Assembly: GCA_030425945.1 (NCBI GenBank) | Contig: JAUHZL010000105.1 | Location: forward strand, 1-8,421 | Source: Alphaproteobacteria bacterium | Lineage (GTDB): Bacteria > Pseudomonadota > Alphaproteobacteria > Rhodobacterales > Rhodobacteraceae | Direction of reading: 5' to 3' | Length of the DNA stretch: 8,421 nucleotides | Shown here: one piece after another, positions 1 to 6,057 of the stretch | Position numbering within the stretch: the first letter of the stretch is position 1 | Layout: each line of letters starts with the position of its first letter | Position numbers and translations under genes: made by a program | The notes under the pieces: model-generated | Seen by the model: only the letters and a program-made list of their open reading frames with translations | Database searches by the model: none | What the model was told of the DNA's origin: nothing

Positions 1-174
1 GATCGCGAGCGCCGGGCGATGACGCGGCTGTGGGCCAAGCGCGAGGCGCAGATCACCGGCGTCATCGACGCGACGGTGGGGATGTACGGCGATCTGCAGG
101 GGATCGCCGGGGCCTCGCTGCCCGAGATCGAGGGGCTGGACCTGCCGCTGCTTGACGGCCCGGACGAGGACTGA
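1..174 (+). CDS. DUF2130 family protein, C-terminal fragment
   Basis: The frame is open from the first base of the window to TGA at 172-174, giving the last 57 residues of a protein that starts outside. The visible piece has a basic stretch (WAKREAQI), then MYGDLQGIAG, then SLPEIEGLDL, and ends in an acidic tail. From memory this matches the conserved C-terminal end of DUF2130 proteins, coiled-coil proteins distantly reminiscent of RmuC whose biochemical role is not established. Start, length and neighbours on the left cannot be seen. A hairpin with a T-run follows 6 bases after the stop, so the gene probably ends its own transcript and is separate from the sigma-factor unit downstream. The frame is secure; the family name rests on a short motif. 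Confidence 0.8.
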   Translation, partial: DRERRAMTRLWAKREAQITGVIDATVGMYGDLQGIAGASLPEIEGLDLPLLDGPDED

Positions 175-180
175 TCGGCG

Positions 181-207
181 TCTCCGTCGGTCGGAGAAGG
201 TTTTTTT
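181..207 (+). terminator. Probable intrinsic terminator of the DUF2130 gene
   Basis: TCTCCG (181-186) pairs perfectly with CGGAGA (192-197) around the loop TCGGT. Three bases later comes a run of seven T (201-207). The stem is only 6 bp and the T-run is slightly displaced, so efficiency may be moderate. It lies 6 bases after the upstream stop codon, where a terminator is expected. Confidence 0.6.
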
Positions 208-235
208 CGCGGCACGACGATTTTTCTCGGGGGGA

Positions 236-241
236 TGTCGA
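236..241 (+). promoter_or_regulatory. Candidate ECF42 -35 box (TGTCGA)
   Basis: TGTCGA lies 75 bases before the start codon of the first gene of the DGPF/ECF42 unit. I recall TGTCGA as the -35 signature reported for ECF42 promoters in Streptomyces, with a CGA/TC-type -10. No convincing -10 is visible at the expected distance; the best stretch is CGGCTC at 257-262. The hexamer also occurs inside coding sequence elsewhere in this window, so chance is a real alternative. Confidence 0.3.
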
Positions 242-258
242 AATCGCGGGACCTCGCG

Positions 259-305
259 GCTCAGGGTAGCAGAAGGGCGATGGTCGTCCTTCAGTCATCC
301 TGAGC
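259..305 (+). promoter_or_regulatory. Long hairpin abutting the ribosome binding site
   Basis: Bases 259-280 and 284-305 fold in perfect register around a 3-base loop (TGG, 281-283). Of 22 positions, 17 are Watson-Crick, 3 are G-T wobbles (266/298, 269/295, 277/287) and 2 are mismatches (268/296, 271/293). The outer 7 bp (GCTCAGG/CCTGAGC) are perfect. At all three wobbles the G is in the 5' arm and the T in the 3' arm, so the pairs hold in plus-strand RNA but would be A-C mismatches in minus-strand RNA. The Shine-Dalgarno GGAG begins at 306, directly after the stem. No T-run follows, so it is not an intrinsic terminator. A dispersed palindromic repeat or a DNA operator are alternatives. Confidence 0.6.
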
Positions 306-316
306 GGAGACCCCCC

Positions 317-709
317 ATGCGTGCTGCAACCCTCAAGTCCCTCGCCGTTCTCGCCCTGTCCGTGATCCCCGGCATCGCGGCGGCCGAGCCCTATACCCTG
401 TTCATCTACGAGACGCCCGCCAACCTCGCCCTGCGCGCCGACGCGGGTGCGGCCGGGGCCGCCTACTGGCAGAGCTGGACCGCCTATTCCGAAACGATGG
501 GCGCCAGCGGCGCGGTGCGCGGCGGCGCGCCGATGCAGGTCGGTCCCGACAGCGCCAGCGACCGCGCCGACGGGCTGATCCTGTCCGGCTATTTCCAGAT
601 CGACGTCGCGGATGCCGCCGCGGCGCAGGCCCTTGCCGATGCCGCGCCGGTGAACGGCGGCCTCGTCGCCGTGGTGCCGAACCTCGTCATCGACATGGCG
701 ACGAACTGA
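317..709 (+). CDS. Exported YCII/DGPF-like protein
   Basis: This gene encodes 130 residues of unknown biochemical function. The start at 317 is preceded by GGAG (306-309) at 7-base spacing and gives a clean signal peptide: Arg2 and Lys7, a hydrophobic core at about 8-20, and an AAA site with cleavage likely after residue 23. The mature part aligns with the next gene product: AAYWQSWTAY (about 48-57) against GAYWGAWTAY, and GYFQIDV (91-97) against GYFVIEV. It is therefore a periplasmic YCII-like paralogue. The segment matching DGPFADLKE is replaced by an unrelated stretch around 78-88, so the hallmark motif is absent. It lies 46 bases before the DGPF gene with no terminator between, suggesting co-transcription with the sigma factor. 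The frame is open further upstream, to an ATG at 152, but using that start would bury the signal peptide. The paralogy is seen directly; any role in sensing or regulation is inference. Confidence 0.82.
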   Translation: MRAATLKSLAVLALSVIPGIAAAEPYTLFIYETPANLALRADAGAAGAAYWQSWTAYSETMGASGAVRGGAPMQVGPDSASDRADGLILSGYFQIDVADAAAAQALADAAPVNGGLVAVVPNLVIDMATN

Positions 710-755
710 TCTCCGGCTGCTACCCTCCACACATCTTCGGGAAAGGACCCTTCCG

Positions 756-1118
756 ATGCAATTCATGCTGATGTTCGCCGAACCGGCCGAAACCTTTGTC
801 ATGCGCGACGACCCGGCCCAGGCCGGGGCCTACTGGGGCGCCTGGACGGCCTATATCGCCGCGCTGGGGCAGGCCGGTATCATCGTCAACGGCGATGGGC
901 TGCTGGCGCCCTCGACCGCCACCACCGTCCGCGTGCGCGGCGGCAAGCGCGAGGTTCAGGACGGCCCCTTCGCCGACCTGAAGGAGCAGCTCGGCGGCTA
1001 CTTCGTGATCGAGGTGCCCGACCTCGACACCGCGCTCGACTGGGCGGCGCGGTCGCCCGCGGCCGAGGCCGGCTCGGTCGAGGTGCGCCCGGTGATGCCG
1101 CCGATGCCGCAGGGCTGA
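756..1118 (+). CDS. YCII-related DGPF-domain protein
   Basis: This is a 120-residue cytoplasmic protein filling a single YCII-related domain, a ferredoxin-like dimeric alpha/beta fold. The DGPF subclass is defined by the motif seen here as DGPFADLKE (residues 69-77), followed by QLGGYFVIEVPDLD (78-91) and a C-terminal SVEVRPV strand (107-113). The N-terminal MQFMLMFAEP strand and the length are typical. No enzymatic reaction is established for the subclass. DGPF genes are the standard genomic partners of ECF42 sigma factors, and here the sigma gene starts 4 bases after this stop codon. An SD-like GGGAAAGGA lies at 739-747, about 8 bases before the ATG. There is no signal peptide, in contrast to the paralogue upstream. 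Confidence 0.93.
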   Translation: MQFMLMFAEPAETFVMRDDPAQAGAYWGAWTAYIAALGQAGIIVNGDGLLAPSTATTVRVRGGKREVQDGPFADLKEQLGGYFVIEVPDLDTALDWAARSPAAEAGSVEVRPVMPPMPQG

Positions 1119-1122
1119 CGCG

Positions 1123-2337
1123 ATGACGGTCGGGGCGGCGCGCGAGACGGCGGAAGCGGTGGCGCGCCGCTCCTACGGCAGGCTGGTGGCGCTGGTGACG
1201 GCGCGCACACGTGACATCGCGGCGGCGGAGGACGCCCTCGCCGACGCCTTTGCCGCCGCGCTGGCCACCTGGCCCGAGCGCGGCGTGCCCGACAACCCGG
1301 AGGCATGGCTCGTCGTGGCCGCGCGGCGGGCGGCGGGCAAGCGTGTCCGGCATGGCCGGGTGGCCGAGGCCGGCGAGGCGGTGCTGGCCCTGTTGCAGGA
1401 GGAACGCTCCGAGATGGAGACCGCAGCCACGATCCCCGACGACCGGCTGAAGCTGATGTTCGCCTGCGCCCACCCCGCGATCGATCCGGGCGTCCGGACC
1501 GGGCTGATGCTGCAGACGGTGCTGGGCCTCGACGCCGTGCGGATCGGCGTCGCCTTCGCCGAACCGGCCGCGACGGTCGGGCAGCGGCTGGTCCGGGCCA
1601 AGGCGAAGATCCGCGATGCGGGTATCCCGTTCCGGGTGCCCGAGGCGGAGGACCTGCCCGCGCGCCTCGGCGATGTGCTCGACGCGATCTACGTCGCCTA
1701 TTCCACCGGCTGGGAACGCGCGTTCGCCGATGGCGAGAAGGACCGCGGCCTGTCGGGCGAGGCGCTCTGGCTGGGGCGGCTGGTGACCGAGTTGCTGCCC
1801 GCCGAGCCCGAGCCGATGGGCCTGCTGGCGCTGATGCTCTACTGCGAGGCCCGGCGCGCGGCGCGGCGCGATGCCGCCGGACGCTTCGTGCCGCTGGCGG
1901 CGCAGGACCGCGACCTTTGGGACGAGGCGCTGGTGATCGAGGCCGAGGGTCACCTGCGGCGGGCCGCCGTGGCCGGGCGGTTCGGGCGCTTCCAGACCGA
2001 GGCGGCGATCCAGTCCGTGCAGGTGCAGGCGCCCCGCGGGCAGGAGGCCGATCCGGTCCCGCTGGTGCTGCTTTACGACCTGCTGGCCCGGTTCCACCCG
2101 GTGCTCGGGGTCCGCGTCGCCCGCGCGGTGGCCTATGCCCGGCGCGACGGACCCGAGGCGGGACTGCGCCTGCTGGACGAGGTGGCGGCCGAGGCCGCGT
2201 CCTATCAGCCCTACTGGGCGGCGCGGCTCGACCTGGCGCGGGCGGCCGGGCGCATCGCCGAGGCCGAAGCCGCGCGCGAGCGGGCCGCGGCGCTCAGCCC
2301 GGACCCCGCGGTGGCGGACTGGCTCCGGACGCGCTGA
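1123..2337 (+). CDS. ECF42-type RNA polymerase sigma factor
   Basis: This 404-residue protein would direct RNA polymerase to a small set of promoters. The sigma-2 region spans about 10-78 and contains the signature GVPDNPEAWL (54-63) followed by the basic segment AARRAAGKR. The sigma-4 region lies at about 107-165, with DDRLKLMFACAHPAI (107-120) and GQRLVRAKAKI. IPFRVP (168-173) links to a helical, TPR-like C-terminal extension (about 185-404) containing LWLGRLVTELLPAEPE, LLALML and a late alanine-rich repeat region. This layout defines the ECF42 group, which generally lacks a dedicated anti-sigma factor; the extension is thought to be needed for activity. The IY-VAYSTGW segment (189-197) differs from the FNEGY I recall in many relatives. 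Translation is probably coupled to the DGPF gene 4 bases upstream. The 3' end converges on pssA, with 6 bases between the stop codons. Confidence 0.93.
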   Translation: MTVGAARETAEAVARRSYGRLVALVTARTRDIAAAEDALADAFAAALATWPERGVPDNPEAWLVVAARRAAGKRVRHGRVAEAGEAVLALLQEERSEMETAATIPDDRLKLMFACAHPAIDPGVRTGLMLQTVLGLDAVRIGVAFAEPAATVGQRLVRAKAKIRDAGIPFRVPEAEDLPARLGDVLDAIYVAYSTGWERAFADGEKDRGLSGEALWLGRLVTELLPAEPEPMGLLALMLYCEARRAARRDAAGRFVPLAAQDRDLWDEALVIEAEGHLRRAAVAGRFGRFQTEAAIQSVQVQAPRGQEADPVPLVLLYDLLARFHPVLGVRVARAVAYARRDGPEAGLRLLDEVAAEAASYQPYWAARLDLARAAGRIAEAEAARERAAALSPDPAVADWLRTR

Positions 2338-2343
2338 GGCGGC

Positions 2344-3159
2344 TCAGACGCCGACGTCGGTTTCGCTCTCGGGCGGCAGGGGCCTGCGGCCCGACACCCG
2401 CCACGCCCAGACGAGGCTGGCGAGATAGGCGAGGTCGAGCACGACCAGCGTCGCCCAGGGCTCGGACACCAGCGCCGAGATCACCACGACGAATCCCACG
2501 AAGAGGTAGCGCACCTTGCCGCGCGGCACCGAGAAAGACTTCAGCGACCAGGTCGGCAGGCGCGAGATCATCAGGAACGCGATGGCGGTCTGGTAGAGGC
2601 TGATCAGCACCAGCGGCACGACCGGGCTGCCGTCGCCGAGGTTCGAGGCGAAGAGCGGCAGCAGGCACAGCATCGCGCCCGCCGGGGCGGGGACGCCGAC
2701 GAAGTATTTCTGCGCCTCGCCGCCGCCGGTCTTGGCGGCGACGTTGAACCGCGCCAGCCGCAGCACCGCGCAGACCGCGAAGATCAGCACCGCGATCCAG
2801 CCGAGGCTGGGCAGGTCGCGCAGCGCCCAGAGGTAGATCACCAGCGGCGGGGCGACGCCGAAGTTCAGGAAGTCCGCCAGCGAATCGAGTTCCGCACCGA
2901 TCGCGCTTTCGCTCCGGAAGAGCCGCGCGAGGCGGCCGTCCATCCCGTCCAGAAGGGCGGCGAAGATCAGCAGGATCACCGCCACCTCGAACTGTCCGAG
3001 GATGGCGAACCGCAGGGCCGACAGCCCGGCACAGATCGCGGCCAGCGTGATCAGGTTCGGCAGCAGCGACAGGAGCGGCACGTCGCGCAGGCTGCGCCGC
3101 GCGCGGGCGGTCTCGTCGGTCTCGGGAGTCTCGGCAGGCGGGGGCGGTTCGTGCGTCAT
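2344..3159 (-). CDS. pssA: CDP-diacylglycerol-serine O-phosphatidyltransferase
   Basis: This inner-membrane enzyme makes phosphatidylserine from CDP-diacylglycerol and L-serine. The 271-residue protein carries the complete CDP-alcohol phosphotransferase signature: D71, D74-G75, A78-R79, G88, D92 and D96, which position metal ions and the CDP substrate. About seven to eight hydrophobic segments follow the type II (Bacillus-like, integral membrane) architecture rather than the peripheral E. coli type. LLPNLITLA (32-40) before the signature is typical. The first 25 residues are a Pro/Glu/Thr-rich polar cytoplasmic tail. The ATG lies 3 bases after the psd stop, so the two genes form one minus-strand operon with consecutive pathway steps, though in the order psd then pssA. 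No strong terminator is seen after the stop. Confidence 0.95.
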   Translation of the reverse strand: MTHEPPPPAETPETDETARARRSLRDVPLLSLLPNLITLAAICAGLSALRFAILGQFEVAVILLIFAALLDGMDGRLARLFRSESAIGAELDSLADFLNFGVAPPLVIYLWALRDLPSLGWIAVLIFAVCAVLRLARFNVAAKTGGGEAQKYFVGVPAPAGAMLCLLPLFASNLGDGSPVVPLVLISLYQTAIAFLMISRLPTWSLKSFSVPRGKVRYLFVGFVVVISALVSEPWATLVVLDLAYLASLVWAWRVSGRRPLPPESETDVGV

Positions 3160-3162
3160 GGC

Positions 3163-3855
3163 TCAGTGGGTCCGGCCCTGGCGCGGCGGCTCGCTGGCGG
3201 TCAGGTCGGCCAGCACGGTCTCGCCCGCGATGGTGCCCTGGCCGACGGCGACCAGCGGGTTGACGCCCTGCGGCAGGTAGACGTCGACGCGGCTGCCGAA
3301 GCGGATCAGCCCGAACCGCTCGCCCGCGCCGAGACGGGTGCCCTCGGTCACGAAGCAGACGATGCGCCGCGCGACGAGGCCCGCGATCTGCACGAAGGCG
3401 ACATGGCGGCCGTCCTCCATCTGCATCGCGAGGCTCATGCGCTCGTTGTCCTCGCTGGCCTTGTCGAGCGAGGCGTTGAGGAACTTGCCCGGCCGGTAGG
3501 CGACCTTGGTGACGGTGCCCGGCACCGGCGCGCGGTTCACGTGGCAGTTGAACACGTTCATGAAGACCGAGACCCGGGTCAGCGGCTCGGGGCCGAGGCC
3601 CAGCTCCGCCGGTGGCACGGCGGGCTCGATCAGCGACACCACCCCGTCGGCGGGGCTGATGACGAGGCCGGGGCGCATGGGCGTCACCCGCTTGGGATCG
3701 CGGAAGAAGTAGTAGCACCAGACCGTCAGGCCCACCCCGATCCAGCCCAGCGGGGCCCAGATCAGGAACAGCACGGCGCTGGCCAGCGCGAAGGCGCCGA
3801 CGAAGCGGATCCCTTCCGGGTGCATGGGCTTCAGGAAGGTCCCGAGCATGGTCAT
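3163..3855 (-). CDS. psd: Phosphatidylserine decarboxylase proenzyme (short form)
   Basis: This enzyme decarboxylates phosphatidylserine to phosphatidylethanolamine at the inner membrane. The 230-residue protein is the short form common in alphaproteobacteria. It has two N-terminal hydrophobic segments (about 18-35 and 36-51), YYFFRDPKR (48-56), SPADG (67-71), the conserved FMNVFNCHVNRAP (98-110), and the self-cleavage site RFGSR (185-189), where Ser188 becomes the pyruvoyl group. The start at 3855 (MTMLGTF) has GAGGA at 3862-3866 with a 6-base gap. The second Met, at 3849, has poorer spacing. The frame stays open upstream into rpsA, but homology begins here. Transcription probably starts at the -35/-10 pair at 3917-3889. 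The gene is divergent from rpsA. Confidence 0.95.
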   Translation of the reverse strand: MTMLGTFLKPMHPEGIRFVGAFALASAVLFLIWAPLGWIGVGLTVWCYYFFRDPKRVTPMRPGLVISPADGVVSLIEPAVPPAELGLGPEPLTRVSVFMNVFNCHVNRAPVPGTVTKVAYRPGKFLNASLDKASEDNERMSLAMQMEDGRHVAFVQIAGLVARRIVCFVTEGTRLGAGERFGLIRFGSRVDVYLPQGVNPLVAVGQGTIAGETVLADLTASEPPRQGRTH

Positions 3856-3888
3856 CGACGGTCCTCGCGTTCGTGGGTGGATCGGCGG

Positions 3889-3917
3889 GGGATAGCCGCT
3901 GTGGGCGCGCCGCGCAA
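3889..3917 (-). promoter_or_regulatory. Candidate sigma-70 promoter for psd-pssA
   Basis: On the minus strand, TTGCGC (3917-3912) is followed after exactly 17 bases by TATCCC (3894-3889). This matches the consensus at 4 of 6 and 3 of 6 positions. Start of transcription would be near 3882, leaving a leader of about 26 bases with the Shine-Dalgarno at 3866-3862. Position and spacing are good; the -10 is weak. Confidence 0.4.
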
Positions 3918-3949
3918 TCCGCTCTGCGGTCCGGGTCTCCGCTTGGGGG

Positions 3950-3978
3950 TTGCCAGCCCGCGCGCACGCGACTATACG
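3950..3978 (+). promoter_or_regulatory. Candidate sigma-70 promoter for rpsA
   Basis: TTGCCA (3950-3955, 5 of 6 to TTGACA) and TATACG (3973-3978, 4 of 6 to TATAAT) are separated by the ideal 17 bases. Transcription would start near 3985, giving an rpsA leader of about 160 bases, long enough to hold the hairpins at 4021-4108. It does not overlap the divergent psd promoter. Confidence 0.6.
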
Positions 3979-4020
3979 CGCACCCGTCGAGCAGCACGGC
4001 ACAAGAACCCAGAGGACAAG

Positions 4021-4047
4021 GGGTCGGGGACAACCACCGGCCCTTTT
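4021..4047 (+). terminator. Terminator-like hairpin in the rpsA leader (possible attenuator)
   Basis: GGGTCGG (4021-4027) pairs with CCGGCCC (4037-4043): six Watson-Crick pairs and one T-G wobble (4024/4040), with loop GGACAACCA (4028-4036). TTTT follows at once (4044-4047). It stands about 36 bases after the inferred transcription start and about 100 bases before the rpsA start codon, so it would be read through or relieved when rpsA is expressed. The T-run is short. Whether it terminates at all is not shown by sequence alone. Confidence 0.45.
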
Positions 4048-4087
4048 GCATATCCGGGTCCCGGTCCGTGCGACCAATCCCGAAAGA

Positions 4088-4111
4088 CCGGCGGAGACAA
4101 CCGCCCGGCCC
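4088..4111 (+). promoter_or_regulatory. Second rpsA leader hairpin with GACAA loop
   Basis: CCGGCGG (4088-4094) pairs with CCGCC-GG (4101-4108), leaving C4106 bulged and AGACAA (4095-4100) as the loop. The segment GACAACCGCCCGGCCC (4096-4111) is an imperfect copy of GACAACCACCGGCCC (4029-4043) in the first hairpin. Both copies contain CCGGCCC (4037-4043 and 4105-4111), so the arm GGGTCGG (4021-4027) could pair with either. That offers a switch between two folds. S1 is known to repress its own mRNA in E. coli, so an autoregulatory site is plausible but unproven here. Confidence 0.4.
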
Positions 4112-4144
4112 GAATAGCACCGATGAATAGGATACACCCAACGC

Positions 4145-5827
4145 ATGTGCGCTAAGGCAACCATGGAGGAATTCGAAGCCCTCCTCAACGAAAGCTTCGA
4201 AATCGACACCCCGGACGAAGGCTCGGTGGTGCGCGGCAAGGTCATCGCCATCGAGGCGGGCCAGGCCATCATCGACGTCGGCTACAAGATGGAAGGCCGC
4301 GTCGATCTCAAGGAATTCGCAAATCCCGGCGAAGCGCCCGACATCTCGGTCGGCGACGAAGTCGAGGTGTTCCTCGACCGCGTCGAGAACGCCCGTGGCG
4401 AAGCCGTCATCAGCCGTGACAAGGCCCGCCGCGAAGCCGCGTGGGACCGTCTCGAGAAGGCCTATGCCGCCGAGGAGCGCGTCGAGGGCGCCATCTTCGG
4501 TCGCGTCAAGGGCGGCTTCACCGTCGACCTCGGCGGTGCCGTGGCCTTCCTGCCGGGCTCCCAGGTCGATGTCCGCCCGGTGCGCGACGCCGGCCCGCTG
4601 ATGGGCCTCAAGCAGCCGTTCCAGATCCTCAAGATGGACCGTCGCCGTGGCAACATCGTTGTCTCGCGCCGCGCGATCCTCGAGGAGAGCCGCGCCGAGC
4701 AGCGCGCCGAGGTCATCGGCAAGCTGAACGAGGGCGATGCCGTGGACGGCGTGGTCAAGAACATCACCGAGTACGGCGCCTTCGTCGACCTCGGCGGCGT
4801 TGACGGCCTGCTGCACGTCACCGACATGGCCTGGCGCCGGGTCAACCACCCATCCGAGATCCTGTCGATCGGCGAGACCGTCAAGGTGCAGGTCATCAAG
4901 GTCAACAAGGAAACCCACCGCATCAGCCTCGGCATGAAGCAGCTGCAGGAAGATCCGTGGAACCTGGTCGCGGCGAAGTACCCGCTGGCCTCGGTCCACA
5001 GCGGCCGCGTCACCAACATCACCGACTACGGCGCCTTCGTGGAGCTGGAGCCGGGCGTCGAAGGCCTGGTCCACGTCTCGGAAATGAGCTGGACCAAGAA
5101 GAACGTCCATCCCGGCAAGATCGTCTCCACCTCGCAGGAAGTGGACGTCATGGTGCTGGAGATCGATCAGGCGAAGCGCCGCGTGTCGCTGGGCCTGAAG
5201 CAGACCATGCGCAACCCGTGGGAAGTCTTCGCCGAGACCCACCCCGAGGGCACGCAGGTCGAGGGCGAGGTCAAGAACATCACCGAGTTCGGTCTGTTCA
5301 TCGGCCTGCCGGGCGAGATCGACGGCATGGTGCACCTGTCGGACCTGTCGTGGGAAGAGCGCGGCGAGGACGCCATCCAGAACTACCGCAAGGGCGACGT
5401 CGTCCAGGCGGTCGTCTCGGAAGTCGACGTCGAGAAGGAGCGTATCTCGCTCTCGATCAAGGCGCTGGGCGGCGACAAGTTCGCCGAGGCCGTCGGCGAC
5501 GTGCGTCGCGGCTCGATCATCACCGTCTCGGTCACCAAGATCGAGGATGGCGGCATCGAGGTCGAGTACGAGGGCATGAAGTCCTTCATCCGCCGCTCCG
5601 ACCTGTCGCGTGACCGCGCCGAGCAGCGCCCCGAGCGCTTCCAGCCGGGCGACAAGGTCGACGTCCGCGTGACCAACATCGACAGCAAGACCCGTCGTCT
5701 GGGCCTGTCGATCAAGGCGCGCGAGATCGCCGAAGAGAAGGAAGCGGTCGAGCAGTTCGGCTCGTCCGACTCGGGGGCGTCGCTGGGCGACATCCTCGGC
5801 GCCGCGCTCAAGGGCGGCGACAAGTAA
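4145..5827 (+). CDS. rpsA: 30S ribosomal protein S1
   Basis: S1 binds mRNA on the small ribosomal subunit and aids initiation, especially on structured or weak-SD messages. The 560-residue protein has six S1 (OB-fold) domains at about 26-92, 111-176, 197-265, 283-352, 370-439 and 454-525. Domains 3-5 are the most alike, with NITEYGAFVDL, NITDYGAFVEL and NITEFGLFIGL. Domains 1-2 serve ribosome docking in the family, the rest bind RNA. An acidic N-terminus (MEEFEALLNESFEI) and a flexible tail after 526 are normal. The start at 4145 matches the relatives I recall (M-AK-MEEF pattern). The nearest SD-like AGGA (4129-4132) is 12 bases away, so initiation is SD-poor, as in other rpsA genes. An internal ATG at 4163 has AAGG 5 bases before it and is the alternative start. 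Confidence 0.97.
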   Translation: MCAKATMEEFEALLNESFEIDTPDEGSVVRGKVIAIEAGQAIIDVGYKMEGRVDLKEFANPGEAPDISVGDEVEVFLDRVENARGEAVISRDKARREAAWDRLEKAYAAEERVEGAIFGRVKGGFTVDLGGAVAFLPGSQVDVRPVRDAGPLMGLKQPFQILKMDRRRGNIVVSRRAILEESRAEQRAEVIGKLNEGDAVDGVVKNITEYGAFVDLGGVDGLLHVTDMAWRRVNHPSEILSIGETVKVQVIKVNKETHRISLGMKQLQEDPWNLVAAKYPLASVHSGRVTNITDYGAFVELEPGVEGLVHVSEMSWTKKNVHPGKIVSTSQEVDVMVLEIDQAKRRVSLGLKQTMRNPWEVFAETHPEGTQVEGEVKNITEFGLFIGLPGEIDGMVHLSDLSWEERGEDAIQNYRKGDVVQAVVSEVDVEKERISLSIKALGGDKFAEAVGDVRRGSIITVSVTKIEDGGIEVEYEGMKSFIRRSDLSRDRAEQRPERFQPGDKVDVRVTNIDSKTRRLGLSIKAREIAEEKEAVEQFGSSDSGASLGDILGAALKGGDK

Positions 5828-5867
5828 GACCCGCGCCCGCCCCCCGCGGGCAGGCGCAAGGACCCGA

Positions 5868-5895
5868 CCCCGTCGCCGCAAGGCGGCGGGGTTTT
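5868..5895 (+). terminator. Intrinsic terminator of rpsA
   Basis: The arm 5868-5877 (CCCCGTCGCC) pairs along all 10 positions with 5882-5891 (GGCGGCGGGG), with one T-G wobble at 5873/5886. The loop is GCAA, a stable GNRA tetraloop, and TTTT follows at 5892-5895. A smaller perfect 6-bp hairpin (CCCGCG 5830-5835 with CGCGGG 5845-5850) lies just after the rpsA stop codon and may add stability to the 3' end. Confidence 0.9.
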
Positions 5896-5975
5896 CCGTT
5901 TCATCCTGCAATCGGCGGGTTTTGGACCGTTCCTGCGGGCGCGCGAGATTTCGCTTGCGCGGTATGGGTTTACGT

Positions 5976-6004
5976 TTCCCAATGCAGGGAAATCGGCTTA
6001 TAGT
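5976..6004 (+). promoter_or_regulatory. Candidate sigma-70 promoter for ihfB-lapA-trpF
   Basis: TTCCCA (5976-5981, 4 of 6) and TATAGT (5999-6004, 5 of 6) are separated by 17 bases. They sit in a locally AT-richer stretch between the rpsA terminator and ihfB. Transcription would start near 6011, about 47 bases before the TTG start codon. The rest of the 5896-6057 spacer shows nothing else I can support. Confidence 0.5.
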
Positions 6005-6057
6005 CGGGTCCGACGTGTGTACGGGTGTCTGGGGCGCAGCGCGGGAGGGTGAGAAGG

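Noticed and set aside
62..802. Minus-strand open frame across the DUF2130 end, hairpin and exported YCII gene
   Set aside because: It is antisense to two supported genes, has Arg/Gly-rich shadow composition, and crosses a terminator and a structured leader.
2334..2347. CTGAG-GCGG-CTCAG hairpin spanning the two convergent stop codons as a bidirectional terminator
   Set aside because: The stem is only 5 bp with no T-run on either side, and it arises because both genes end in TGAG. Too weak to call.
1305..2603. Second long plus-strand frame inside the sigma-factor gene
   Set aside because: It is an out-of-frame shadow of the ECF42 gene with repetitive Arg/Ala/Gly content, and it runs into the antisense of pssA.
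3856..4272. N-terminal extension of psd reaching back into rpsA
   Set aside because: Family similarity begins at the MTMLGTF start, which has a well placed GAGGA. The extension is antisense to the rpsA leader and N-terminus.
2294..5911. A very long open frame on the minus strand covering psd, pssA and all of rpsA (about 1200 codons)
   Set aside because: It lies antisense to rpsA and in a different frame from psd and pssA, has low-complexity Asp/Leu/Arg composition, and shows no recognisable domain. GC-rich third positions keep such shadow frames open.
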